Notes under the pieces: generated by a model | Told to the model about the DNA's origin: nothing | Databases searched by the model: none | Seen by the model: the letters and a program-made list of their open reading frames with translations, nothing else | From: Planctobacterium sp965279005 | GTDB lineage: Bacteria; Pseudomonadota; Gammaproteobacteria; Enterobacterales; Alteromonadaceae | Direction of reading: 5' to 3' | Length of the DNA stretch: 64,000 nt | NCBI GenBank assembly: GCA_965279005.1 | Contig: CBDIHK010000029.1 | Location: forward strand, 248,001 to 312,000 | Position numbers and translations under genes: made by a program | Shown: positions 44,234 through 54,132 of the stretch, piece by piece | Layout: every line of letters begins with the position of its first letter | How positions within the stretch are numbered: the first letter of the stretch is position 1

Positions 44234-47008
44234 ATGCAAGCAATTATCGAAGGCAGTGTGCCAGGCTTCACCGACTTTTGTCGCAAGGTTGCTGCGGAAG
44301 GCGCAGTTTTGTTGAAAAACGAAGTGGAGATGTTGCCGTTACGGGCGAACGATAGGGTTGCTGTGTTTGGCCGCATGCAAGTGGACTGGTATCGCAGCGG
44401 CACCGGCTCTGGCGGCAGCGTCAACGTTGAATATAAAAGCAACCTTTTGGATGGTCTGCGCAGCAAACCCCAAATCATACTAGATGAGTCCCTTGCTTCG
44501 ACTTATGAAAACTGGGTTGAGCAACACCCGTATGACAACGGCGGCACGGGCTGGGCGCTAGAACCCTGGTTCCAGCAGGAAATGCCACTTACTGATGAAT
44601 TAGTCGCAAGTGCTGCGAGTCATTCCAACAAAGCGTTAGTCGTGATTGGCCGTACAGCTGGGGAAGATAAAGACAATTCCGTCGCGAAAGGCAGCTACCT
44701 GCTAACAGACGATGAAATGTTGATGCTATCGCAAGTTTGTCAGCATTTTGAACAAGTTGCGGTATTGCTCAACACCTCCAATTTCATTGATTTGAGCTGG
44801 TTGCAACAGCCTGGGCTCGCAGAAAAAATCCACTCCGTTGTCTATTTATGGCAAGGTGGCATGGAAGGCGGGAACGCGGCCGCTGATGTCTTGTGTGGCG
44901 ACGTCACACCCAGCGGGAAGTTAACAGACACCATTGCCTTCTCGATCGAAGATTACCCCTCGACCCAAAACTATGGCAATACCCACCAGAACCTATACCA
45001 GGAAGACATTTACGTCGGCTACCGCTACATTGAGACCTTTTGCCCAGACAAAGTCCAGTTTGAATTCGGCTTTGGCCTGTCTTACACCCAATTTGACATC
45101 ACTTTCTTGTCAGGTGACTTGTCAGCGCAAGACGAGTTTGTATTCGAAGTGGAAGTCCGCAATGTAGGCGAGTGCTATTCTGGCCAAGAAGTGGTGCAGT
45201 TGTACTATCAAGCTCCCCAAGGCGCTTTGGGTAAACCGCTACGCCAGTTGGGCGCTTTTGCAAAAACCAAGTTATTAGCCCCTGGCGAAGCCCAGCGTTT
45301 AACACTTAGGTTGCCGTTATCCGCCATGGCAAGTTACGACGATAGCGGCGCGACTGGCCACAAATCTGCCTATGTCCTAGAAGCCGGTAGTTACAGCTTC
45401 CACATTGGCAACAGCGTTAAAGCCACACAGCAGGTAGCAATTGCAAACAACGCAACTTGGCGACTAGAAAACACGGTAGTCGTGGAACAATTACAAGAGG
45501 CGCTAGCGCCAGTACAAGCTTTTACCCGGATAAAACCAATAGCAAACCTGAAACAAGGATATAACCTGGGCCATGAACCAGTGCCTCAGAGGAGTGTGGA
45601 TCTTGCCCAGCGTATCGAGACTGCTCAGCCCACGGCTCTTAAACAAACTGGTGATGCTGGTGTTAAGCTGCGTGACGTCCATGATGGCAAAGCCAAGATG
45701 ACGGAGTTTATTGCCCAGTTAAACGACGCACAATTGGCGATATTAACCCGGGGCGAAGGCATGAGTAGTCCTTGGGTAACGCCGGGAACCGCCTCTGCAT
45801 TTGGCGGGATAAGCCGGGAGTTGTTTGACTACGGCATCCCTATTGCCTGCACTGCCGACGGACCATCAGGCATCCGCATGGATGGCGGAGGAACGGCTAC
45901 GCAAATGCCGATAGGCACCCTGCTTGCTGCGACCTGGAACACGGAGCTTGTGCAAGAACTCTACGAGTTTGAAAGCCAAGAATTGCTGAACTACCAAATC
46001 GACGTTCTATTAGGGCCTGGGCTTAATATCCGCAGAAGCCCACTTAATGGACGGAATTTCGAATATTTTTCTGAAGACCCATTGGTAACAGGCGCTTTCA
46101 CTGTCGCTTGCGTCAATGGGATCATGAAACATGGTGCCAATGCAACCCTGAAACACTTTGCCTGCAACAACCAGGAAAAAGACCGTACCTTAATTGATGC
46201 GGTGGTATCAGAACGCGCCGTTCGCGAAATTTACCTCAAGGGCTTCGAAATGGCGGTAAAGCAGGCCGGTGCCAACAGCATCATGACCGCCTATAACCCT
46301 ATCAATGGCCATTGGACAGCCTCCAATTACGATCTCAACACCACTATCTTGCGCAAAGAGTGGGGCTTTAAAGGTATCGTAATGACCGACTGGTGGGCGA
46401 AGATGAACCACGTATCGGAAGCAGGAGAAGCTGACAAACGTTATAGCAACCACATGTTACGCTCACAAAATGACCTGTATATGGTAGTGGATAACTTTGG
46501 TGCACAGCTCAATAGCAGCAATGACAATACTTTGGCCTCACTGCAAGATGGCAGCCTGAATCGTGCCGAACTGCAGCGTTCAGCCACTAATATTTGCGAG
46601 TTTTTGATGAAGACACCTGCATTTTTCCGCAAGCAGGAGTTCAAAGAACAAGTCGAAAGCTTCGAACCAGCGCCTGATTGCACGGCCGAGGATCTAGTAA
46701 ATATTTCAGCGGCAGACAAACTGCCAATCATAGCGGGTGGCGACACCTGGTTTACTGTTAGCGAAGCCGGGGAGTATAGGGTAAACACAGAAACCATGAG
46801 CACCGCTTCGAATGAAGCGCAAATGGAAAGCTGCTTACTGTTGAATGGCAAGCGAATGGCATTGATTCAAACCCACGGCAGCGGTGGCGAGTGGATACCA
46901 AAACAGCTAACAAAAGTGAAATTGGCCGCGGGGGTGTACCGGCTACACTTTGAACATATCCATGCTGGTATGCAAATGGAATGGTTGCAGTTTCGTAAAC
47001 TGGACTGA
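44234..47008 (+). CDS. GH3 beta-glycosidase with swapped domain order
   Basis: A 924-residue intracellular (no signal peptide) glycoside hydrolase family 3 protein in which the C-terminal GH3 domain comes first: residues 1-250 contain AAEGAVLLKNEVEMLPL, GRTAGEDKDNS and GKLTDTIAFSIEDYP; a fibronectin III-like domain follows (about 290-400); then the catalytic barrel from about 500, with TADGPSGIRMDGGGTAT, LGPGLNIRRSPLNGRNFEYF and the nucleophile Asp719 in GIVMTDWW. About 110 residues at the end look like a small beta domain. The permutation is known in some bacterial GH3 enzymes. Expected to cut beta-glucosides or similar imported oligosaccharides. Confidence 0.9.
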   Translation: MQAIIEGSVPGFTDFCRKVAAEGAVLLKNEVEMLPLRANDRVAVFGRMQVDWYRSGTGSGGSVNVEYKSNLLDGLRSKPQIILDESLASTYENWVEQHPYDNGGTGWALEPWFQQEMPLTDELVASAASHSNKALVVIGRTAGEDKDNSVAKGSYLLTDDEMLMLSQVCQHFEQVAVLLNTSNFIDLSWLQQPGLAEKIHSVVYLWQGGMEGGNAAADVLCGDVTPSGKLTDTIAFSIEDYPSTQNYGNTHQNLYQEDIYVGYRYIETFCPDKVQFEFGFGLSYTQFDITFLSGDLSAQDEFVFEVEVRNVGECYSGQEVVQLYYQAPQGALGKPLRQLGAFAKTKLLAPGEAQRLTLRLPLSAMASYDDSGATGHKSAYVLEAGSYSFHIGNSVKATQQVAIANNATWRLENTVVVEQLQEALAPVQAFTRIKPIANLKQGYNLGHEPVPQRSVDLAQRIETAQPTALKQTGDAGVKLRDVHDGKAKMTEFIAQLNDAQLAILTRGEGMSSPWVTPGTASAFGGISRELFDYGIPIACTADGPSGIRMDGGGTATQMPIGTLLAATWNTELVQELYEFESQELLNYQIDVLLGPGLNIRRSPLNGRNFEYFSEDPLVTGAFTVACVNGIMKHGANATLKHFACNNQEKDRTLIDAVVSERAVREIYLKGFEMAVKQAGANSIMTAYNPINGHWTASNYDLNTTILRKEWGFKGIVMTDWWAKMNHVSEAGEADKRYSNHMLRSQNDLYMVVDNFGAQLNSSNDNTLASLQDGSLNRAELQRSATNICEFLMKTPAFFRKQEFKEQVESFEPAPDCTAEDLVNISAADKLPIIAGGDTWFTVSEAGEYRVNTETMSTASNEAQMESCLLLNGKRMALIQTHGSGGEWIPKQLTKVKLAAGVYRLHFEHIHAGMQMEWLQFRKLD

Positions 47009-47208
47009 GCAAAAACTGGTAATGTCGAGGGGTACATAAAGCCCCTATCCCTTGAATCAGCGAACAACATCTCCCTAACCACTGAACCGTAACTTTTACA
47101 AAGCTTTACACGCGGCATTTGTCAAAACTGATAAGTTAAAAGCCGTTTTTTAAAGGCAAACGAGTTTGCTTGGTGTATGGCGAATGCCCTGTTTTGTAAG
47201 GTCTAGTA

Positions 47209-48132
47209 ATGAAGAATGTATGGATATATCTCGGTCTATTTTGTTTTACCGTAACAATGGCTACCAATGCCAATACCAGCGACGACTTCCCAGACTTGAA
47301 AGGTGAATGGTTTGGACAAAAACAGCCTGGTTTGCAGGCTGAAATCTTTGCACCCAGTTTAGTTTCGATTGACGGGCGCTATGAATATGGCATTGCCTTT
47401 TCTCCTGATCTGACCGAATTGTATTTTACGGCGTTGGAATTGGAAGACGGCGAGCTCGGTTATCCGGAAATCTTTTATTCAAAACTCGAAAACGGGCGCT
47501 GGACACAGCCTCAAAAAGCGGATTTTAGCAGGGGAAACATGCCCGCTGAGATGCTGCCCTTTGTTAGCCCGACCGGGAATGAAATTTATTTCACCGGTGG
47601 CGACACCAAGAAAAAAGACACCAGCATGTGGTACCTATCGCGGATGGAAAACGCATGGAGCGAACCTAAAAAATTTGAATTACCTGCGCACAGCGGCCGA
47701 GTATTCGACCTAAACCTAACTGCCAATGGCGATCTGTATTTTACCGATATGTCCGTGCGTAAAATGTATTACGCGGAAAACAAAAGTGGTAGCTTCCCTG
47801 AAGTGCGCCAAATGGATGTTGAATTTGGTATCCATGGTTTTATCTCACCTAACGGCGATTATTTAGTGGTCAATGCCAGAAATAAAGATAATGAAAATAG
47901 AAGGGATAATGATCTATTTGTGTATTTCAAAGAAAAAGACGACACCTGGTCTAAACCGATTAACCTAGGCAGCGCAATAAATACCGAATATTCGGAGTCC
48001 GTGCCGAGGATAACGCCTGATGGCAAGTTCCTGTTTTTTAGCCGCTACAACGAACCTGGCCGGCTATCAAACTTCTATTGGGTCAGCACTGATGTCATAG
48101 CCAAGATGAAAGCTGCCTATTTCAGTGAATAG
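47209..48132 (+). CDS. Exported PD40/TolB-like beta-propeller protein
   Basis: A 307-residue protein with a signal peptide (YLGLFCFTVTMATNANT) and several PD40-type repeats: AFSPDLTELYFTALE, FVSPTGNEIYFTGGD, NLTANGDLYFTDMS, FISPNGDYLVVNAR and RITPDGKFLFFSRY. These form a propeller that binds ligands or proteins; no enzymatic motif was seen. Located 200 bp behind the GH3 gene with a hairpin (AGGGG / CCCCT) between, so it may have its own promoter. Confidence 0.8.
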   Translation: MKNVWIYLGLFCFTVTMATNANTSDDFPDLKGEWFGQKQPGLQAEIFAPSLVSIDGRYEYGIAFSPDLTELYFTALELEDGELGYPEIFYSKLENGRWTQPQKADFSRGNMPAEMLPFVSPTGNEIYFTGGDTKKKDTSMWYLSRMENAWSEPKKFELPAHSGRVFDLNLTANGDLYFTDMSVRKMYYAENKSGSFPEVRQMDVEFGIHGFISPNGDYLVVNARNKDNENRRDNDLFVYFKEKDDTWSKPINLGSAINTEYSESVPRITPDGKFLFFSRYNEPGRLSNFYWVSTDVIAKMKAAYFSE

Positions 48133-48174
48133 GCAGCCACTCAAAATCTTTATCAGCTACCGTCATTTTTAATA

Positions 48175-48208
48175 CCAACCCCATTAAGTATTGAACAACT
48201 TGGGTTGG
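48175..48208. terminator. Bidirectional hairpin between convergent genes
   Basis: CCAACCC (48175-48181) and GGGTTGG (48202-48208) pair perfectly across 20 bases. The left arm belongs to the recurring motif ATACCAACCCCATTAA. It separates the propeller gene from the end of the export gene of the biosynthetic cluster. Confidence 0.5.
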
Positions 48209-48214
48209 GACGTA

Positions 48215-49729
48215 CTATGCCTGAACCCAACGTCCCAGTGTCCCCCGAATTTTGGATATTGCTATTGCAAATAGTGCAGCTAGCGCCAGGTAAGCGGTGA
48301 ACCTAAAGATTTCTATAAATGCGACATACCCAGATATTTGATTAATCGGGTAACTAAAGTTGTGCAGTAATGCTTCTAATTCCACCAGCGATAGGTTACT
48401 AGATGTGCTTTGTTTGGCGTGTTCGCCACTAAACATCATTGTGAGGTGTGAAGACACAATAAAATTAGTTTGCTCGTAATAACTGCTGATATAAACGACA
48501 CCTAGTGTGCCGCCTATTTGCCTAAAAAGGTTAATCAACACTGCGCCATCGGGAATGTTTTCTGGTTTTAACAAACGCATAGCATTGGTGTAGATTGCCG
48601 GCAGCATCACGGAGAACCCTATGCGTCCAATGATGAGTAGCCAAATGATACCGGTAACGGAAGTGCCCATTGGACTGGTACTTATCAAATAGCAGGAAAT
48701 AAAAAACAAAACTAGTCCTACTGAGATCAAAGAATACAAATATTGGGTGTCACTGAGCCGACCACAGACGGGAGCCAATATTGACATGATAAGGCCAGTC
48801 CAGATTAAACTCTTACCGACATCTACAGCAGGCATCGCTAATACACTTTGTAAGTAGTAAGGCACAATCAACACTGAACTGAACAAGCCAAAACCTATCA
48901 ATAAAATTATCATCAGGGACAGTGAGAATTCGAGGTTGAAGAATAGGGAAAGATTAATAAGCGGCCGCTTAGCCACCAGCTCATTAGCCAGAAAAAACAG
49001 CAGCGAACTTATACAAAGGGTAGCGTATAGCAACGTAAATTGGGCCGATATACCGAATTCCTGTAATTCTGCAAGAAAAGCAAAAAGTGTACTAATGTGG
49101 ACACTGACTAATAGCAGCCCAACATAATCATAGCTATTCACTGACTTGGGTTCGGCGTCGTTCTTGTTGCCGGGGATGTACAAGCTACCAAGCAATGCGG
49201 AGAAGATGGCAAGTGGTAGCTGGCAAAAAAAGATGGACTGCCAATTATAATGCTCTACCAGATACCCACCCATGACTGGTCCCATAGCCGGAGCCATCAA
49301 CATTACCGCCCCATAGATCCCCATTGCCAGACCGATTTTTTCTCGGGGATACAGCCTTGCTACCAAAATAGCACCAAGTGGCATTTGGAAACCAACAGCA
49401 AAGCCCTGTATGGCGCGTCCAACTATCAGGGTAAAACTGCTTTCCGCGAAGGCACAAACCAGGGAGCCGAGGATAAGAATTGCGTTACTGAGAAGAAAGC
49501 AGGACTTGATGCCAAAGCGCTTGCATGCGTCTGCGGTAGTAAACATAGCGATAGCCATGACTATCATAAAAATAGACACGGTCCATTGCACAGTTTTTAA
49601 TTCCATGCCAAGGGCTCCCATCAAAAATGGGAAGGCAATTTCGATATTGGTGCTACTCAGAAGCGCGCTAAAAGATCCGGCTGACACGGAAAACACAGCG
49701 GCTAGTGACCTAATTTTCGAAGTATCCAC
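48215..49729 (-). CDS. DHA2 (EmrB/QacA) MFS drug exporter
   Basis: A 504-residue proton-driven exporter with 14 TM helices. It shows the family helices SFSALLSSTNIEIAFPFLMG, GRAIQGFAVGFQMPLGAIL (motif C-like) and MAPAMGPVMGGYLVEHYNW, the signature of the DHA2 drug/H+ antiporters. It follows the HlyD adaptor gene by 2 bp, giving an EmrAB-like inner pump and periplasmic adaptor. The last gene of the six-gene operon, it probably exports the product made by the four upstream enzymes or protects the producer. Confidence 0.92.
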   Translation of the reverse strand: MDTSKIRSLAAVFSVSAGSFSALLSSTNIEIAFPFLMGALGMELKTVQWTVSIFMIVMAIAMFTTADACKRFGIKSCFLLSNAILILGSLVCAFAESSFTLIVGRAIQGFAVGFQMPLGAILVARLYPREKIGLAMGIYGAVMLMAPAMGPVMGGYLVEHYNWQSIFFCQLPLAIFSALLGSLYIPGNKNDAEPKSVNSYDYVGLLLVSVHISTLFAFLAELQEFGISAQFTLLYATLCISSLLFFLANELVAKRPLINLSLFFNLEFSLSLMIILLIGFGLFSSVLIVPYYLQSVLAMPAVDVGKSLIWTGLIMSILAPVCGRLSDTQYLYSLISVGLVLFFISCYLISTSPMGTSVTGIIWLLIIGRIGFSVMLPAIYTNAMRLLKPENIPDGAVLINLFRQIGGTLGVVYISSYYEQTNFIVSSHLTMMFSGEHAKQSTSSNLSLVELEALLHNFSYPINQISGYVAFIEIFRFTAYLALAALFAIAISKIRGTLGRWVQA

Positions 49730-49731
49730 CT

Positions 49732-50826
49732 TTATTTTTCAAACACCACTTTGCTCATCATGCCTGGGACAATGTTTAAACCATGGGACTCTAAGTCCAA
49801 CTCCACTTCGACTCGCTGAGAAATCTTAATGAAGTTTGAAACAATTTGGGTTGGCGCCACGATAGATTTCTGGCTCTGGGTCAAGGAGGACACCTTGCTT
49901 ACGACTGCATTAAAGGGAATTTCTGGATAGGCATCAAGGTAGACAATGGCTGGTTTTCCAGGCGAGATGTGGCGTATGTCAGACTCCAGTACATTGGCAG
50001 ATATGCGTATTGAGCTTCTCGAGTGCATTAAAAATAACCTCTCTCCTTCAGACACATATTCTCCAGAAAGCACAAATACTTCATCGAGCCTGCCCGTCTC
50101 TGGCATGCGATAAGTATGCTTATCACGCTGAATACGCAACTGTTCTTGTTTAGCCTCAAGTGCCTTGATTTGAAACAGGAGCTTAGCGAGTTTATTGCGT
50201 TCGATCTTTAATTGGTCTTGCTGTAGTTCCAGCTTCTGCACATACAACTGCTTCTTGCTTTTTTCTAATTGCCCAATCTTTAATTGCCGTTGGTTCCGGT
50301 TGTGTTCATTGGTTTTGATAGACACTTGCTTTTCGGTCGCAAGCCCGGTTTCCTGCAATGCGAAATAGCGCGCTACTTCTTGCCCAGACTCAGTTGCGAC
50401 GATCTGTTGCTTGATTAGCGATTCACTGGCCTGCTCAAAATCCAGGTTTGCCGCACGATGTTCGAAGTCTATTTTTTTCTCTAACAAATCTATCTGTTGT
50501 GCAGACAAATCATACTCTTGTTTTAGTTCTTGCCTCTGGGCTTCAATAACAGATAACTCGGCATTAAGTTCACTGACATCCAACTCAACGACCGTCTCAT
50601 TTCCCGATAGGACATTGCCTTCTTGTCGAAACAACGATGCCGTTATTTTACCGTTGACATGGCTCCGGATAGTGTAGATGTCGGCCTTTACACGTGCGTC
50701 TTCGACCACTATCAAACCGTTGAGATGGTGCAAATAAAAGATACCCACCACTAACGATAGCCCCCCCATCCCAAACAACAGGATGGGCAGGCTAAATAGG
50801 CCCTTAGTATTCAAAAATTGCTGCAT
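49732..50826 (-). CDS. EmrA/HlyD-type adaptor
   Basis: A 364-residue membrane fusion protein: one TM helix (about 12-33), a lipoyl half with YTIRSHVNGKITASLFRQEGN, a long coiled coil (about 85-225, rich in Q, K and E), the returning half PETGRLDEVFVLSGEYVSEG and a beta-barrel ending with IVPGMMSKVVFE. Partner of the overlapping MFS exporter; together they span the envelope and need a TolC-type channel encoded elsewhere. Starts 3 bp after the oxidoreductase gene. Confidence 0.9.
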   Translation of the reverse strand: MQQFLNTKGLFSLPILLFGMGGLSLVVGIFYLHHLNGLIVVEDARVKADIYTIRSHVNGKITASLFRQEGNVLSGNETVVELDVSELNAELSVIEAQRQELKQEYDLSAQQIDLLEKKIDFEHRAANLDFEQASESLIKQQIVATESGQEVARYFALQETGLATEKQVSIKTNEHNRNQRQLKIGQLEKSKKQLYVQKLELQQDQLKIERNKLAKLLFQIKALEAKQEQLRIQRDKHTYRMPETGRLDEVFVLSGEYVSEGERLFLMHSRSSIRISANVLESDIRHISPGKPAIVYLDAYPEIPFNAVVSKVSSLTQSQKSIVAPTQIVSNFIKISQRVEVELDLESHGLNIVPGMMSKVVFEK

Positions 50827-50829
50827 GAA

Positions 50830-52344
50830 CTAAGCGCTATGTTTGAACGTTACAGTATCATTTTGGTAGCCCCCCAAAGGAAATGCCGTAGCAACCAATG
50901 GGTTTAGCTGGTGCACCGAGTGACAGATAGACTGATAAACGGCAGACGTCAGCAGTGCCCCGGCTTCGTGTTTGGAGAATTCAGATTTGATCTGGTCTCG
51001 TGTCAAATTGCCCCTAACCCCTTCGATAAATTCGAAGTAAAGTTTAGACTTTGACTTGCCTACCAGCCCTAAATTTCCGCCCTCCCGTTCCCTGAGATCA
51101 TTGATATCATAAGTCTCGACGTGTTTCCCACCCAGCATTTTGTGGTTTCTGAATACGTAGATCTCCAGGTGTTCCTTGGTACCCACTAGAGGCGAGTCTT
51201 TATCGTATTCGTTATCTGACTTATAGGAGTGGAAATGGATGTTTTGGAATGGCCCCTGCTGAATGATATGGGACTCATGTGACACCCTGCCATTGCCTTT
51301 GTAGAGATCCCTACCCTTGGCAGAGACCCAGTTGCGCTGGGAATATCCATTGTGGGTCAGGTTGATGGACAGGCTGGTCAGCGTCTTGTCACCTTTGCGC
51401 AGGCTAATGTTGCTGCTGCAGTCGACTTCACCATAGTTTTGCATTAGCAACGAGAGTTCTTCTTCACTGAACTTATTGCTGTTGTTGAAGGTTTGGGTAC
51501 CAAATAAATTCCTGTAATCCTTCAGCGAAAACTGTTGCATGACATCTAGCGGCCTAACTGCATGTGCAAATATTTCAGCATTGTCATAGTATTTGTCCCC
51601 ACCCAATCCTGACTCAAGGACGTAAGGAATAATGTCGAAGTAGTGGTATCCACTATGGGAACATTTGCCATAACCTTGGTTGTATGGGTGGTAGTGCTGT
51701 TCCACGACCTCAGTGGGCATTCGCCACTGGCCATCAGAATGAAAGGTCTGGAAGTTAGTAACAGGACAATTGGTTTCGTTAAAACAGGATTCTATGTTTT
51801 CTTTTAATATTGCAAATGAGGTTTGGTGACGCCGCTGTGCCATCATAGAGAATATTTGTCGCGGATGGTGCAATTGTGATTGCTGATAAATTCGTCGTAA
51901 CTCGTAATAATCAGACGCAACCTGCTTTGCTTTGTCGATGTTATTAGCAACGTTTTCATAGGATGAAATGGGTTTGTCCATCAGCACGGACAGTCCCTTT
52001 TTAAGTGCCCATTTCGCGTAAGGAAAGTGTACAAGTGGTTCGGTGGCAATAATGACACTATTAATCTCGTGGCGCCGCACAATGTCATCTAGGCGATTCT
52101 CGAGTGATACGCTCAATGCACGTTCGGTCACTTCAGTGCTGTCGATGAAATGTAATTCTGGACGTACATTTTTGTCCTTGAGGTATTCTCGCGCTTTTTG
52201 TTCTGCCGACTTGAGATCAACAGCAGCGCAAAGGTTTACCTCGTCATCCTGTGCCGACAGTTCCAACAGCGGATGATAAATCCTCTTCGTGTGGGGACCA
52301 AAACCCAGAATAAGAAAATTAATTGCGGAGTGGTAAAGGATCAT
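50830..52344 (-). CDS. Gfo/Idh/MocA-like oxidoreductase
   Basis: A 504-residue protein from the ATG at 52344 (AAGGA 7 bp upstream). The Rossmann start FLILGFGPHTKRIYHPLL, a NAD(P) segment and the Gfo/Idh/MocA motif VLMDKPISSYENV (Lys-Pro) are present, then a long C-terminal domain of about 330 residues, larger than in most relatives (about 350 total). The His-rich stretch HYHPYNQGYGKCSHSGYHYFDI is where the catalytic His lies. It would oxidise or reduce a sugar-like or amino-acid-like intermediate. The extended C-terminus means a special substrate. Confidence 0.85.
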   Translation of the reverse strand: MILYHSAINFLILGFGPHTKRIYHPLLELSAQDDEVNLCAAVDLKSAEQKAREYLKDKNVRPELHFIDSTEVTERALSVSLENRLDDIVRRHEINSVIIATEPLVHFPYAKWALKKGLSVLMDKPISSYENVANNIDKAKQVASDYYELRRIYQQSQLHHPRQIFSMMAQRRHQTSFAILKENIESCFNETNCPVTNFQTFHSDGQWRMPTEVVEQHYHPYNQGYGKCSHSGYHYFDIIPYVLESGLGGDKYYDNAEIFAHAVRPLDVMQQFSLKDYRNLFGTQTFNNSNKFSEEELSLLMQNYGEVDCSSNISLRKGDKTLTSLSINLTHNGYSQRNWVSAKGRDLYKGNGRVSHESHIIQQGPFQNIHFHSYKSDNEYDKDSPLVGTKEHLEIYVFRNHKMLGGKHVETYDINDLREREGGNLGLVGKSKSKLYFEFIEGVRGNLTRDQIKSEFSKHEAGALLTSAVYQSICHSVHQLNPLVATAFPLGGYQNDTVTFKHSA

Positions 52345-52366
52345 ATTAGGTTCCTTGTTGTAGGGC

Positions 52367-52410
52367 GGCAATTAACTGGCATTTATCCAATGCAGCCTCA
52401 GTTAATTACC
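52367..52410 (-). promoter_or_regulatory. Long stem-loop inside the biosynthetic operon
   Basis: In the mRNA, GGUAAUUAACUG pairs with CAGUUAAUUGCC (12 bp with one G-U), and the 20-base loop contains a second stem GCAU/AUGC. It fills the 79-bp gap between the carbamoyltransferase and oxidoreductase genes, ahead of the ribosome site of the latter. No T-tract follows, so it is more likely a processing, stability or attenuation element than a plain terminator. Confidence 0.65.
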
Positions 52411-52423
52411 GCTGTCCTTTTTT

Positions 52424-54124
52424 CTATTTTTTCCTAATTAAATAATTTTCGACGATCAGCATGCCCATACCGATGGACTGCTTAAAGCATTCGATGGCAT
52501 CTTTTGGAGTCTCGACGATTGGCATGCCTGCCAGGTTGAAGCTAGTGTTGAGCACTACCGGTGTGCCAGTAAGACGGTCGAGTTCCTTAATCAGCCTGTA
52601 GAACATGGCATTGCTTTGTTCATTCACCGTTTGCAGTCGCGCAGTACCGTCTACATGGATACAAGCGGGCATATCCAGCTTTGCCTGATCCTTAACAGGG
52701 GCGACCTGCATCATATAGGGAACAGCGGATAGCATGTCGAAATAAATGCCTGCTTTTTCCTCCAAAACAACCGGAGCATAAGGCCTAAACCATTCGCGTA
52801 ATTTGATTTGGCTGTTCAATATTTCTTTTTGCCAAGAATTGGCGGGCGAAGATAGGATACTTCTGTTGCCCAAGGCCCGGGGGCCGTATTCACTGCGTCC
52901 CTGGAACCATCCAATCGTCTCGCCTTCGCTGATAGCCTTGGCTGCGACTAATTCTGGCGATTCTATTTTTACGATTTCCAATTCGCTTTGGTATTGTTTT
53001 ATTGTGTCCGCGACTTCTTGTTCAGAATATACAAAGCCGAGGTACGGCGAACTCGCCATAACAGGCATGCGTTGATCCTTTGCCAACAAATATTCAGCTG
53101 CCGCACCGAGCGCTAGCCCAGCATCTCCAGGTGAGGGCGGGACATAAACGCTAACGCCCAGCTTCTCTTCCAGCGCGCGGTTGAGGACTGAATTCATCGC
53201 AACACCGCCGACAACAACGACCGTGTTAAGGTCGTGCTTGTGCATGAGATCTTTAACACGGCGGCAGATTGATTGTTCAATCTTATCCTGAGCCCAAGCC
53301 GCCAGGTGCATATCGAATGGGCGAATAACATCTGTTGCCGATCTTTTCTCTGGGATTTCCAGTCCCTGCTTTGCAAACCAGGCTCTAAAATCTTTGGTGC
53401 AGTCATCTAAATATGACTCTTCCCGGAGTGCAGAGATCACTTCGCCGTTGTCTGAATGGATGAAGGGTTCGTATTGTTGCAGGACGCTCGCGTCACCGAA
53501 GGAAGCAAGCCCCATCGTTTTTCCCGACTCGCGGTAGCTGTTGAACCCAAGGTAGCAGGTAATGTCACCATAGAACCGTCCATAGCCCTGATCGGCTGGA
53601 TTGGCGTGATCCCGGGCAACCAATTGGATTTCGCCGTCAACATATTTGAAATAGCTAGTCTGTTCTGCAGGGTGTAATTCTAATTGTGTCGATTCTGATG
53701 CAGCCTGGAGCATATTACCGGTGTGATCCACAACCACTACCAGTGCGTTGTTCAAGTCAGCCTGGCACAAAGCACTTGCCGCATGGGCTTCGTGATGTGA
53801 ACGGACGTAATGAATATTATCTTGCTCTGGAAACAGGCGTTTGATCTCTGCTTGCAAAGCTTCACCACAGCCAGGAGTATGTTCCATCGGCTGACTGAAG
53901 CTCACAACCGATATTGCCTCTAAATCGTTAAGTGTGAGCTTATATCGCTCAAGCATCTCTGCTATGGAATGACGGACATGGCCATCGTACTTTTTTTTAG
54001 AAACCCGCTCTTCAGCAATGGCCATGACGACATTTTCCCTATCACACAAAGCAATGTTGCCGTCGTAAGTAATTGTGCCATCGGGTAAAACTGGCAAATT
54101 AATGCCTAAAACTAAGTTTTTCAC
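52424..54124 (-). CDS. NodU/TobZ-family carbamoyltransferase
   Basis: A 566-residue O-carbamoyltransferase. The N-terminal Kae1/ASKHA-like domain holds the metal and carbamoyl-adenylate site (RSHHEAHAASAL, His110/111/114; VVVDHTGNM; GGVAMNSVLNRAL), the C-terminal domain has FQGRSEYGPRALGNRSIL and NTSFNLAGMPIVETP. Known members (TobZ, NovN, CmcH, GdmN) move a carbamoyl group from carbamoyl phosphate, through an ATP-derived adenylate, onto a hydroxyl of an antibiotic. The length and all main motifs are intact. GTG start at 54124 with AGGA 6 bp upstream, 8 bp after the methyltransferase. This gene is the strongest pointer to a biosynthetic role. Confidence 0.93.
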   Translation of the reverse strand: MKNLVLGINLPVLPDGTITYDGNIALCDRENVVMAIAEERVSKKKYDGHVRHSIAEMLERYKLTLNDLEAISVVSFSQPMEHTPGCGEALQAEIKRLFPEQDNIHYVRSHHEAHAASALCQADLNNALVVVVDHTGNMLQAASESTQLELHPAEQTSYFKYVDGEIQLVARDHANPADQGYGRFYGDITCYLGFNSYRESGKTMGLASFGDASVLQQYEPFIHSDNGEVISALREESYLDDCTKDFRAWFAKQGLEIPEKRSATDVIRPFDMHLAAWAQDKIEQSICRRVKDLMHKHDLNTVVVVGGVAMNSVLNRALEEKLGVSVYVPPSPGDAGLALGAAAEYLLAKDQRMPVMASSPYLGFVYSEQEVADTIKQYQSELEIVKIESPELVAAKAISEGETIGWFQGRSEYGPRALGNRSILSSPANSWQKEILNSQIKLREWFRPYAPVVLEEKAGIYFDMLSAVPYMMQVAPVKDQAKLDMPACIHVDGTARLQTVNEQSNAMFYRLIKELDRLTGTPVVLNTSFNLAGMPIVETPKDAIECFKQSIGMGMLIVENYLIRKK

Positions 54125-54132
54125 GTAAATTC

